This document shows, piece after piece, positions 1-8,988 of a DNA stretch of 64,000 bases. The number at the start of each line of letters is the position of its first letter. Position 1 is the stretch's first letter. The translations under genes and the position numbers were made by a program. Under the pieces are notes generated by a model. It did no database searches, had not been told where the DNA came from, and saw only the letters and a program-made list of their open reading frames with translations. Origin of the DNA: Enterobacter cloacae subsp. cloacae ATCC 13047 (GTDB lineage Bacteria > Pseudomonadota > Gammaproteobacteria > Enterobacterales > Enterobacteriaceae); assembly GCF_000025565.1 (NCBI RefSeq), contig NC_014121.1, positions 186,001-250,000 on the forward strand, written 5' to 3'.

Positions 1-224
1 CCAGGCACCTGCAAAAACAGATAACCAATAAAGAAGATCCCACCCGCCAGGCCTGCCATGGTGGCAGAAATACCTAACTCTTCATCCATACCGCCGGGCA
101 TGGCAAAAGCAATATTCACACGGTCCATATAAGAAATAATGCAGGCGATAAGAATCGGGGGAATAATTCTTAGCCAGCGCTGGCGCGGAATGTCCGCATG
201 TAGAGCTTGAGTAGACGTATTCAT
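1..224 (-). CDS. MFS transporter, N-terminal part (gene runs off the left edge)
   Basis: The visible 74 residues start at an ATG at 224 and carry a short cytoplasmic tail, a first membrane segment (IIPPILIACIISYMDRVNIAFA) and the start of a second. The YMDRVN motif after helix 1 is typical of the anion:cation symporter (ACS) branch of the major facilitator superfamily, which takes up organic anions such as sugar acids. The gene follows the DUF4862 gene by 45 bases on the same strand, so it is probably the last or a late gene of the yiaK-yiaL operon and may import its substrate. It replaces the TRAP transporter yiaMNO found here in E. coli. The C-terminal part lies outside the window, so the subfamily cannot be settled. 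Confidence 0.8.
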   Translation of the reverse strand, partial: MNTSTQALHADIPRQRWLRIIPPILIACIISYMDRVNIAFAMPGGMDEELGISATMAGLAGGIFFIGYLFLQVP

Positions 225-269
225 ATTTAATATCTCAGTGTAGGTAACCGGAATAAGATTTTTTTATTG

Positions 270-1196
270 TTATTGCGTTGCTTTTTTCATTTGGCTAATG
301 CCGTCGCGCAAAATAGCGATGCGATGGCTGATATCAGCATTAGCATTTATTTCCAGTAATTTAATACCGGAAAATTTCAATGTTGCGGCGCTCGCCGCAG
401 TAAAGAGTGCTTTTGCATGTTCAGTGGTCATCAAACTGTCGGCACAGTACGATGAAAACGGTGCGTGCAGATCCTGCCATTCACCGTACTCTCCGCGGAT
501 GGTGGTGCCGGAGAACATCAGCGCGGCCAGTTTTCCGGCCTGAAGGGCGGTCTGAACGTGCTCAACCGGAAGCGTGGTGTTGCGCCCTTCAATGGCTGAG
601 CGCGCCCAGTTAATACAGATGCTGATATCCGTCTCTTTTATCACCTCCAGCACCTGCTCTAAGGGTAAAAATCCCTTACGCGGTGCGGGACCGGTCATGG
701 CATCGCAGTGTTCAAGCACCAGATCGCAGGACCAGTCCCAGCCCGCGATTTCACGAATGGAACGGGCGAACGCCTCGATAGCCTGCTCGACTGAAGCATT
801 GCCCGCCTGCGGTGCGGCCTGCATTTCCAGAGCGATCACCTTTCCAGGAAAACGGGCGTTAACGGCAGCAATTTTCTGGCACAGATGGCGGTAAAATTCG
901 ACGCTGGCTTTACGCTGATCTTCATCAGCGGAGGCCAGGCCAAACGCACCGTTTGTGCCGCGGCGGCGCATGGTTTCCATCACGGCGGTCACCACGATTT
1001 GCCATTCACCCGGCGTATGGCGGAACAGCCATTCATCCCCATATGGATGGAGATGTTCAAGGCAGGGTTGTTCCAGCCCGCGAATGTGTGGCGTGTCAGA
1101 AAGTTCCCGCCAGAAGGTTTGTTCTTCTTGTTCCCCTTTCTGGTGAAACGAGGGTGCGCAGGGGTACGCACCAATAATAAAACCGGTATTGGTCAT
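270..1196 (-). CDS. DUF4862 family protein, TIM-barrel sugar isomerase/epimerase-like
   Basis: This 308-residue protein resembles the uncharacterised DUF4862 family, whose fold resembles xylose-isomerase-like TIM barrels. Acidic and histidine residues at strand ends fit a metal-dependent isomerase: ALEMQ near residue 122, DLVLEHCDA near 157-165, and [10 protein letters not shown] near 191-200. No signal peptide or membrane segment is seen. It sits between yiaL and an MFS transporter on the same strand, which suggests isomerisation of a sugar or sugar acid in that pathway; the substrate is unknown. A 127-bp ERIC element separates it from yiaL, so its expression may be partly uncoupled. E. coli K-12 has no counterpart at this locus. 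The family call is from recognition, the function is inference. Confidence 0.72.
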   Translation of the reverse strand: MTNTGFIIGAYPCAPSFHQKGEQEEQTFWRELSDTPHIRGLEQPCLEHLHPYGDEWLFRHTPGEWQIVVTAVMETMRRRGTNGAFGLASADEDQRKASVEFYRHLCQKIAAVNARFPGKVIALEMQAAPQAGNASVEQAIEAFARSIREIAGWDWSCDLVLEHCDAMTGPAPRKGFLPLEQVLEVIKETDISICINWARSAIEGRNTTLPVEHVQTALQAGKLAALMFSGTTIRGEYGEWQDLHAPFSSYCADSLMTTEHAKALFTAASAATLKFSGIKLLEINANADISHRIAILRDGISQMKKATQ

Positions 1197-1212
1197 TTCG
1201 CGTTCCTGTATT

Positions 1213-1339
1213 TATACCCGTCATACTTCAAGTTGCATGTGCGTTGGCTGCGCTCGTTCACCCCAGTCACTTACTTATGTAAGCTCCTGGAGATTCACTC
1301 TCTTGCCGCCTTCCTGCAACTCGAATTATTTAGGGTATA
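1213..1339. repeat. ERIC element (127 bp)
   Basis: The element is bounded by TATACCC and GGGTATA inverted ends. It contains the two conserved ERIC cores, ATGTAAGCTCCTGG-GATTCAC (one mismatch to the classic core) and the complement of AAGTAAGTGACTGGGGTGA. The length of 127 bp matches the canonical full element. It lies between the DUF4862 start codon and the yiaL stop codon, inside a presumed operon, where the transcript could fold into a long hairpin. Confidence 0.95.
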
Positions 1340-1347
1340 TCAGAAAA

Positions 1348-2824
<1,477 letters not shown>

Positions 2825-2889
2825 CCCTGTTCTCCTGTTCTTCGTAGGGGCAAGTGCGAGTGCTTTTTTATCGCTAAATTTCACTATAC

Positions 2890-2902
2890 GAAATCTGATT
2901 TC
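2890..2902. promoter_or_regulatory. Putative YiaJ operator, perfect inverted repeat
   Basis: GAAATCTGATTTC is a perfect 5-3-5 inverted repeat of the type bound by IclR-family regulators. It lies just downstream of the proposed yiaK -10 box and would cover the transcription start, a position that suits repression. Confidence 0.55.
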
Positions 2903-2903
2903 A

Positions 2904-2932
2904 AATATAGCGATCAAATTTTGCCAGATCAA
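2904..2932 (-). promoter_or_regulatory. Putative sigma-70 promoter of the yiaKL operon
   Basis: On the minus strand TTGATC (2932-2927) and TATATT (2909-2904) are separated by 17 bases. The predicted start falls in the inverted repeat at 2890-2902. This is a pattern-based call without expression evidence. Confidence 0.5.
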
Positions 2933-2942
2933 CGACATTCAT

Positions 2943-2955
2943 GATTTTCAAAATC
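2943..2955. promoter_or_regulatory. Second putative IclR-type operator
   Basis: GATTTTCAAAATC is a perfect 6-1-6 palindrome in the yiaK-yiaJ intergenic region, upstream of the proposed yiaK -35 box and upstream of yiaJ. It could serve as a second or autoregulatory site. It is AT-rich, so chance is a real alternative. Confidence 0.35.
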
Positions 2956-3049
2956 GATTAAAATCAACTGGTTGTGTTTTTTCTGTTGAGATCGTGAACT
3001 GAACCACACTTTGCGCTACCATCAGGGCGCGATAAAAAGGAGCCATGGG

Positions 3050-3868
3050 ATGAGCATGAAAGAGAGCGACATGACGCAAGAAAAAGAGAGGCCAGCAGGT
3101 AGCCAGAGCTTGTTTCGCGGTCTGATGCTGATTGAGATCCTCAGTAACTATCCGAACGGCTGTCCTCTGGCCCATTTATCGGAACTGGCCGGGCTGAATA
3201 AGAGCACCGTGCACCGGTTACTGCAGGGATTGCAGTCGTGCGGGTACGTCACCCCGGCACCGGCGGCGGGCAGCTATCGCCTGACCACCAAATTTATCGC
3301 CGTCGGGCAAAAGGCGCTGTCGTCGCTGAATATCATCCACGTGGCTGCTCCGCATCTTGAGTCGCTGAATATCGCCACCGGCGAGACGGTGAACTTCTCC
3401 AGCCGCGAAGACGATCACGCGATCCTGATTTATAAGCTTGAGCCGACCACCGGTATGCTGCGCACGCGCGCCTATATCGGCCAGCACATGCCGCTTTACT
3501 GCTCGGCAATGGGCAAGATCTACATGGCATTCGGTCACCAGGACTATGTGGCGAGCTACTGGGAAAGCCACCAGGATCAGATCCAGCCGCTGACCCGCAA
3601 CACCATCACTGAACTGAGCGCGATGTATGACGAGCTGGCGGAAATCCGCGAGCACAGCATGGCGATGGATAAAGAAGAGAACGAGCTGGGGGTCTCCTGT
3701 ATCGCGGTGCCGGTGTTTGATATTCATGGCCGCGTGCCGTATGCGATCTCAATTTCGCTGTCGACCTCCCGCATGAAGCAGATTGGCGAAAAAAATCTGC
3801 TTACTCCTCTGCGTGAAACGGCGGACGCGATCTCCAGAGAGCTGGGTTTTAACGTGCGCGAGGGATAA
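3050..3868 (+). CDS. yiaJ: IclR-family transcriptional regulator YiaJ (PlaR)
   Basis: YiaJ represses the yia diketogulonate operon in E. coli. The protein has an N-terminal winged helix-turn-helix (LFRGLMLIEILSN to LNKSTVHRLLQGL, about residues 20-60) and a C-terminal IclR effector domain (about 100-270, with ELGVSCIAVPVFD). I place the start at 3050, where AAGGAG lies 7 bases upstream, giving 272 residues; an upstream frame to 3011 has no good ribosome-binding site. It is near-identical to E. coli YiaJ over most of its length, with the C-terminus differing. It is divergent from yiaK, and ysaA follows 3 bases after the stop. Confidence 0.95.
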   Translation: MSMKESDMTQEKERPAGSQSLFRGLMLIEILSNYPNGCPLAHLSELAGLNKSTVHRLLQGLQSCGYVTPAPAAGSYRLTTKFIAVGQKALSSLNIIHVAAPHLESLNIATGETVNFSSREDDHAILIYKLEPTTGMLRTRAYIGQHMPLYCSAMGKIYMAFGHQDYVASYWESHQDQIQPLTRNTITELSAMYDELAEIREHSMAMDKEENELGVSCIAVPVFDIHGRVPYAISISLSTSRMKQIGEKNLLTPLRETADAISRELGFNVREG

Positions 3869-3871
3869 CAG

Positions 3872-4327
3872 ATGAACCGGTTCATCATGGCGGATTCGGC
3901 AAAATGCATCGGCTGTCGCACCTGCGAAGTGGCGTGTGTCGTGTCGCATCAGGACGCCATCTCAACAGACGCCTTTACGCCCCGCATTCGGGTAGTCAAA
4001 GGGGACGCTTTCACCACGGCGGTGGGTTGCCATCAGTGTGAAGATGCCCCTTGCGCGAATGTCTGTCCAACGCAGGCGATTCGCCGTGGCGAGGGAGCCT
4101 GGCAGGTTGAGCAGGCGCGGTGTATTGGGTGTAAACGCTGTATGGTGGCGTGCCCGTTTGGGGCGATGCAGGTGCAGTGGGCAGGAGATACGCTTCAGGC
4201 GCTGAAATGCGATTTATGCGCGCATCGCGCGGACGGACCGGCCTGTGTGGAAGCCTGTCCGACCCACGCGCTGAGCTGTGTCGATCCCGCCAGATTACGC
4301 ACCGAGCGGTTGCGTCATCTGGCGTAG
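3872..4327 (+). CDS. ysaA: 4Fe-4S ferredoxin-type protein YsaA (YiaI)
   Basis: This 151-residue electron-transfer protein resembles the HydN/HycB group of polyferredoxins. Sixteen cysteines form four motifs: CIGCRTCEVAC (residues 13-23), CHQCEDAPCANVCP, CIGCKRCMVACP and CDLCAHRADGPACVEACP, enough for four [4Fe-4S] clusters. There is no signal peptide, so it should be cytoplasmic. The start lies 3 bases after the yiaJ stop, implying cotranscription with the regulator. No hydrogenase or formate dehydrogenase partner is nearby, and its physiological partner is unknown. The convergent avtA gene ends 4 bases beyond its stop. Confidence 0.9.
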   Translation: MNRFIMADSAKCIGCRTCEVACVVSHQDAISTDAFTPRIRVVKGDAFTTAVGCHQCEDAPCANVCPTQAIRRGEGAWQVEQARCIGCKRCMVACPFGAMQVQWAGDTLQALKCDLCAHRADGPACVEACPTHALSCVDPARLRTERLRHLA

Positions 4328-4331
4328 GTTC

Positions 4332-5588
4332 TTACTGGACGTCTTCGCGCCAGGCGAATTCGATCTCTTCGGCGAGAATTTTCACCCCGGCTTCGATTTT
4401 TTCCGGATCGGGCACGTAGTTCATGCGCATACATTGATGCGTATGCGGCCACGGCTTGTCCAGCCCCGGGAAGAAGTAATCACCCGGCACCATCAATACG
4501 CCTCGCTTCTTCAGGCGCTGGTAAAGCAGCTCGGTGGTGATCGGCAGATCTTTAAACCACAACCACAGGAAAATCGCCCCTTCAGGTTTGTGGATCAGGC
4601 AGCGTTCTTCCGGTAAATAGCGGCGAAGTATGGCAATCGTCTCCTGAACGCGCTGATAATAGAACGGCTTAATCACGTCATTAGACAGGCGCAGCAGATC
4701 GTTGCGTTTAATCATTTCGCACATCATCGCCGGGCCAATACCGCCAGGAGAAAGGCTGATAATGCCGTTCATGTTGGTAATGGCGGTGATGATTTTTTCA
4801 TTGGCGACGATGATCCCGCAGCGGCTGCCCGGCAGGCCGAGCTTGGAGAGGCTCATACACAGGACGATGTTCGGGTTCCACAGCGGACGTGCTTCGCTGA
4901 AGATAATGCCCGGGAACGGCACGCCATAGGCGTTATCGATCACCAGCGGGATGCCATGCTGATTTGCCAGCGCATCCAGTTTCATCAGCTCGTCGTCGGT
5001 GATGACGTTGCCCGTTGGGTTGGTTGGACGTGATACGCAGATCATGCCCGTCTCTTCACCAATGTGCAGATGTTCAAAATCGACGTGGTATTTGAACTGA
5101 CCTTCCGGCAGCAGCTCAATGTTCGGGCGCGCGGAGACGAACAGATCCTCTTCCAGACCGGAATCGGCGTAGCCGATATACTCCGGTGCCAGCGGGAACA
5201 ATACTTTTTTGGTGGTGCCGTCGGCGCGACGTCCTGCGAAAAGGTTAAACAAGTAGAAAAACGCGCTCTGACTGCCGTTTGTCAGTGCAATATTCTGCGG
5301 TTCGATATCCCAACCCAGCTCTTCACGCAGCATGTCGGCGAGGAGTTTCAGCAGTTCGGTTTTACCCTGAGGGCCATCGTAATTGCAAAGCGCATCGGTT
5401 GCTTTGCCGTTTTCCAGCATCTGAGCGAGCAGCGTCTGGAAATAGGTATTCATCTCCGGGATTTGAGCCGGGTTTCCGCCGCCGAGCATGATGGCGCCCG
5501 GTGTGCGCAGCCCGTCGTTGAGGTCCTCCATCAGGCGGGTAATGCCTGAATGGCGGGTAAATTTGTCGCCGAAAAGTGAAAACGTCAT
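4332..5588 (-). CDS. avtA: Valine-pyruvate aminotransferase AvtA
   Basis: AvtA interconverts 2-ketoisovalerate plus alanine with valine plus pyruvate (transaminase C), a side route of valine and alanine synthesis in the cytoplasm. It is a fold-type I PLP enzyme: the PLP lysine lies in MSLSKLGLPGSR, and the aspartate/tyrosine PLP contacts are in VIDNAYG. The start at 5588 gives 418 residues, matching E. coli (417). A longer frame upstream to 5654 has no support. It lies downstream of malS on the same strand with a 94-base gap; no terminator is obvious between them. Confidence 0.96.
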   Translation of the reverse strand: MTFSLFGDKFTRHSGITRLMEDLNDGLRTPGAIMLGGGNPAQIPEMNTYFQTLLAQMLENGKATDALCNYDGPQGKTELLKLLADMLREELGWDIEPQNIALTNGSQSAFFYLFNLFAGRRADGTTKKVLFPLAPEYIGYADSGLEEDLFVSARPNIELLPEGQFKYHVDFEHLHIGEETGMICVSRPTNPTGNVITDDELMKLDALANQHGIPLVIDNAYGVPFPGIIFSEARPLWNPNIVLCMSLSKLGLPGSRCGIIVANEKIITAITNMNGIISLSPGGIGPAMMCEMIKRNDLLRLSNDVIKPFYYQRVQETIAILRRYLPEERCLIHKPEGAIFLWLWFKDLPITTELLYQRLKKRGVLMVPGDYFFPGLDKPWPHTHQCMRMNYVPDPEKIEAGVKILAEEIEFAWREDVQ

Positions 5589-5682
5589 AGCAGGTGATCT
5601 GTCGAGCTTGTTTTGAAAGTGGGTAACCATAACGCTAGCACCGTGCGGGTGCAAATCGGCTGGTGTGGTCGGATTTGTGGTT

Positions 5683-7812
5683 TTATGTGGCGGGTGTGGA
5701 TTTTTGTAGTGAATAGTTCTGATGAGTGCCCCTCACCCCGGCCCTCTCCCCGTGGGAGAGGGAGAAAACCGCGATGAGGGGGCTATTGGTTCCCGCCCAG
5801 ACGACCATGACCTTATCGCCATCATGTTCACGTACGAATCCATACCCCTCTTTCAGCGAAAGCGTGGTTTGCTTGCCTTCACCTATCGCCGGATGGCGGG
5901 CGCGGAACTGACCCAGCGTTTGCCAGTGGGCGACGGTTAACGCCTGTTTGCCCGTCACATCCTGCCAGTTCATATCCGAGCGTGTTCCCTGCAGAGGGTC
6001 GGAACCCGTCGGCCCGAACGGACGCTCTGATTCATCCCCATAATAGATTTGTACGCTGCCTGGCGCTAACAGCAGCAGTTCTGCCGCGCGCTGGCCCCCT
6101 TCGCGGAACAGGCGGGTGTCATGCGAAGAGAGATAGCTCAGGACGTTAAAGCTTTGCAGTTTTTCCGCCATCTGCTGCCAGGTCAGATCGATATCGGCCA
6201 GGCAGTTCACCGCTTTTGCCGCCTGCTCCTGATAATCGAAGTTAATCATCGCATCGAAGCCGTGGCGGTAATAATCGCTCTGCATGACCCCGTGGCCCCA
6301 GGATTCACCCGTCATCCAGAACGGCGCATTGTCGAGTTTTTTGTCCGGGTGAGCACCTTTCCAGGCCGCCAGCGCCTGGCTTGCCTGGTCCTTCAACTGC
6401 TGCCAGGCCGCCAGTTCCACGTGTTTTGCCGTATCAACACGGAAACCGTCAATGCCATACTCGCGTACCCACTGGCTGAGCCAGTGGGTCAGGTAATCGC
6501 GCGGGGTGTATCCCGGGATAGCTTTTGCCTGGGTATCGGGCTTGTGCTGATAAAAGTTTGGCAAACCGGACGGCGTGGTGGATTCCGTTTTCAGGTCGGG
6601 TAAAAACGCCAGTGACATGGTCAGGTCGTCAAAGCCCGGGTTGTCGTAATCGCCAATATCGGTGCGGATCCATTTATTACCCCACCATTTTTCCCATGCG
6701 GCTTTATCGCTGAAGTTGATGTAATCATTAAAGCTGTGCCAGCTTTGTCCCGTGCCCGGCTTCCAGTCGGTCCAGCGTGCACCCAGCGTTTTCTTCAGCT
6801 CATCACCTTGCAGATAGAGTGCGCCAAACTGGTACTCCTGCATGTCGGCAAGCGTTGCGTAGCCCACATGGTTCATGACGATATCGAACAGAATGCGGAT
6901 GCCGCGCTTGTGCGCTTCATCGACGAGATGACGTAAATCATCTTCGGTGCCCATGTTGGCATCAAGCCTGGTCCAGTCCTGCGTGTAGTAACCATGGTAG
7001 GCGTAGTGGGGGAAATCGCCTTTGGTGCCACCGCCGACCCAGCCATGGATCTGCTCAAGCGGGGAGCTTATCCAGAGCGCGTTTACCCCCAGTTGCTGCA
7101 GATAATCAAGCTTGCTCGCAAGCCCTTTCAGATCGCCGCCGTGGAAAGTGCCAATCTCCTGCATGCCGTCTTTGTGGCGGCCATAGCTATTGTCATTCGT
7201 GGGGTCACCATTCACGAAGCGGTCGGTCAGCACGAAATAGACCGTAGCGTTTTGCCAGCTAAACGGCGCGGGTTTGTCGGTTTCGGCGCGCTCAAGCAGC
7301 AGCAGGCCGTTGCTGTTGGCGGCAGGCTGAAGGGTAATTTTTCCCTGCTGCACCGTCGCGGTTTGTTTGCTGTAGAAATCTCGCACCACGGAGCCTTCCG
7401 GGAAGGTGTTTCCCACCTCCAGCGTCAGGGGTTTTCCATCCCATTTTGGGCACTGGCGGATAACGTTTGCCACCGGTTGTTCTGCTGCGCTCTTGATGGT
7501 CAGCATCAGGGTTGGCGTGCCGGAACGGGTATCGACACGCATCTGGTATTCTCCGTCGCGGAACAGACGCCACTGCGGCGGCGTGCCGTCACACGGTTTG
7601 AGCGACAGCATCTCGTTGAGTTTTATCGCTTCTGTTGGCTGCCAGCACGTGTTGTCAAAACTCACTGTTAAAGGACGCGTACCCTTCGCAAGCTTTGCCT
7701 GGCTGGTGAACATTCCGGTGCCTTCGGCGCTGAACGCGTTAAATCCCGGCGATGACCAGTCAGCGTGTGCCAGTGCGGGTAACATCAGAAAAGCTACGGC
7801 GGTGCGTTTCAT
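5683..7812 (-). CDS. malS: Periplasmic alpha-amylase MalS with repeat-encoded C-terminal tail
   Basis: MalS is a periplasmic GH13 alpha-amylase that trims long maltodextrins to maltohexaose for uptake. The start at 7812 (SD AGGAAG) gives a signal peptide ending LPALAHA, then the mature enzyme. The catalytic barrel shows GIDGFRVDTAKHV (nucleophile aspartate), MTGESWGHG (acid/base glutamate) and YLSSHDTRLF (third acid). The family sequence normally ends at VVWAG plus two residues (E. coli 676 aa). Here the frame reads on for about 34 residues through a CCCTCACCC-type repeat at 5730-5780, giving 709 residues. Putative MalT boxes lie upstream. The tail is unlikely to affect the barrel, but it could alter folding or stability. 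Confidence 0.95.
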   Translation of the reverse strand: MKRTAVAFLMLPALAHADWSSPGFNAFSAEGTGMFTSQAKLAKGTRPLTVSFDNTCWQPTEAIKLNEMLSLKPCDGTPPQWRLFRDGEYQMRVDTRSGTPTLMLTIKSAAEQPVANVIRQCPKWDGKPLTLEVGNTFPEGSVVRDFYSKQTATVQQGKITLQPAANSNGLLLLERAETDKPAPFSWQNATVYFVLTDRFVNGDPTNDNSYGRHKDGMQEIGTFHGGDLKGLASKLDYLQQLGVNALWISSPLEQIHGWVGGGTKGDFPHYAYHGYYTQDWTRLDANMGTEDDLRHLVDEAHKRGIRILFDIVMNHVGYATLADMQEYQFGALYLQGDELKKTLGARWTDWKPGTGQSWHSFNDYINFSDKAAWEKWWGNKWIRTDIGDYDNPGFDDLTMSLAFLPDLKTESTTPSGLPNFYQHKPDTQAKAIPGYTPRDYLTHWLSQWVREYGIDGFRVDTAKHVELAAWQQLKDQASQALAAWKGAHPDKKLDNAPFWMTGESWGHGVMQSDYYRHGFDAMINFDYQEQAAKAVNCLADIDLTWQQMAEKLQSFNVLSYLSSHDTRLFREGGQRAAELLLLAPGSVQIYYGDESERPFGPTGSDPLQGTRSDMNWQDVTGKQALTVAHWQTLGQFRARHPAIGEGKQTTLSLKEGYGFVREHDGDKVMVVWAGTNSPLIAVFSLSHGERAGVRGTHQNYSLQKSTPAT
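5730..5780. repeat. CCCTCACCC-type palindromic repeat inside the 3' end of malS
   Basis: The element has an inner hairpin CCCTCTCCC-CGT-GGGAGAGGG and an outer CCCTCA...TGAGGG pair. Related copies occur at 29472, 32407, 43211 and 43258. This copy is read through in frame by malS. Confidence 0.85.
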
Positions 7813-7868
7813 TCCATCTTCCTGTCGCGGCATTTTTGACCAGTGTGCCATCAGGTGAGGCGTAAAAA

Positions 7869-7911
7869 CTCATCCCCCGGCGCTTTCTACAAGGATGACG
7901 CGAGAGGATGA
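7869..7911. promoter_or_regulatory. Putative MalT boxes upstream of malS
   Basis: Three MalT-box cores (GGATGA, consensus GGGGA[TG]GAGG) are visible: GGGGGATGAG on the minus strand at 7878-7869, and GGATGA on the plus strand at 7893-7898 and 7906-7911. Inverted and direct arrangements of such boxes are typical of mal promoters. The rest of the 314-base malS-bax intergenic region is AT-rich and should hold both divergent promoters; I see no convincing -35/-10 pair for bax. Confidence 0.6.
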
Positions 7912-8126
7912 GTGATCCCGCGCAAAATTAGGTAGTTATCTGCGAGATCGCACACAAATTTTCAGAATTGATGCTTAAGTGAGCACGTTTCAGGTGACAT
8001 AGTTTCGGAATTGGACTATTTCTATACGTGCTCTTGAAGTCTATTTTTGATATGATTTGAGATTCCGCTCTCAAATTTGTGAAAAAAATAAGGTGTTGGA
8101 ATGTTTATATCCGACCAGGAGACCTA

Positions 8127-8951
8127 ATGATATCGACTCCCATTCGACGATATGGGGCCGCGATACTCATGTTACTCACCACGACATTTTCGGGTGGGGT
8201 GCTTGCAAAGACGCACACGGATACAACGAGTAAGAAAGCCCACGTAATAAAGACGACAAGCAGTAAGGTTAGCAGTAAACAAGAGTATTCTCGCAATAGT
8301 GCAAAGAGTAGTTCACTTCCTGATTTGCGAAAATACCCTTCCGGAACACCAAGGAAAAAAGCGTTTCTCCGGACAGTAATGCCTTACATCACAAGTCAAA
8401 ACGCCGCGATTACGGCAGATCGTAACTGGTTGATCGCCAAACAGTACGATAGCCGCTGGACGCCGTCCGAGCGCGCGCGCCTGAAAGATATCGCAAAGCG
8501 CTACAAGGTAAGCTGGAACGGTAACACCCGTCGTGTGCCGTGGAACTCGCTCCTTGAGCGTGTCGACATCATCCCGGGCAGCATGGTTGCGACAATGGCT
8601 GCAGCCGAAAGTGGCTGGGGCACCTCGAAGCTGGCGCGCAACAACAACAACCTCTTCGGCATGAAGTGTGTGAAGGGGCGTTGTAAAAATGCGCCGGGCA
8701 AGGTGAAGGGCTACTCGCAGTTTGAATCGGTGAAAGACTCAGTAAATGCCTATGTGGTAAACCTGAACACCCATCCGGCCTACTCGTCGTTCCGTAAGTC
8801 ACGCGCACAGCTGCGTAAAGCGGATCAGGAAGTAACGGCCAGTACGATGATCCACAAGCTGAAAGGTTATTCCACCCAAGGTCAGCGCTATAACAACTAT
8901 CTGTTTGCGATGTACCAGGATAACCAGCGACTTATCGCCGCCCATATGTAA
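8127..8951 (+). CDS. bax: Bax protein, glucosaminidase-domain putative peptidoglycan hydrolase
   Basis: Bax is a conserved enterobacterial protein with a C-terminal glucosaminidase (FlgJ/LytG-like) domain; its physiological role is not established. The start at 8127 (AGGAGA upstream) gives 274 residues, as in E. coli. An N-terminal hydrophobic stretch (YGAAILMLLTTTFSGGVLA) acts as signal peptide or anchor. A Lys/Ser-rich linker follows, then the domain with VATMAAAESGWGTSKLARNNNNLFGMKC, which contains the catalytic glutamate. It is divergent from malS and convergent with xylR, sharing a terminator. It is unrelated to the eukaryotic Bax. Confidence 0.93.
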   Translation: MISTPIRRYGAAILMLLTTTFSGGVLAKTHTDTTSKKAHVIKTTSSKVSSKQEYSRNSAKSSSLPDLRKYPSGTPRKKAFLRTVMPYITSQNAAITADRNWLIAKQYDSRWTPSERARLKDIAKRYKVSWNGNTRRVPWNSLLERVDIIPGSMVATMAAAESGWGTSKLARNNNNLFGMKCVKGRCKNAPGKVKGYSQFESVKDSVNAYVVNLNTHPAYSSFRKSRAQLRKADQEVTASTMIHKLKGYSTQGQRYNNYLFAMYQDNQRLIAAHM

Positions 8952-8957
8952 TCCCAA

Positions 8958-8984
8958 TAACGCCTTCAACTGGAAGGCGTTTTC
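8958..8984. terminator. Bidirectional rho-independent terminator between bax and xylR
   Basis: AACGCCTTC-AACT-GGAAGGCGTT forms a 9-bp stem followed by TTTTC on the plus strand. It sits between two convergent genes and can serve both, although the minus-strand T run is short. Confidence 0.8.
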
Positions 8985-8988
8985 TTTT

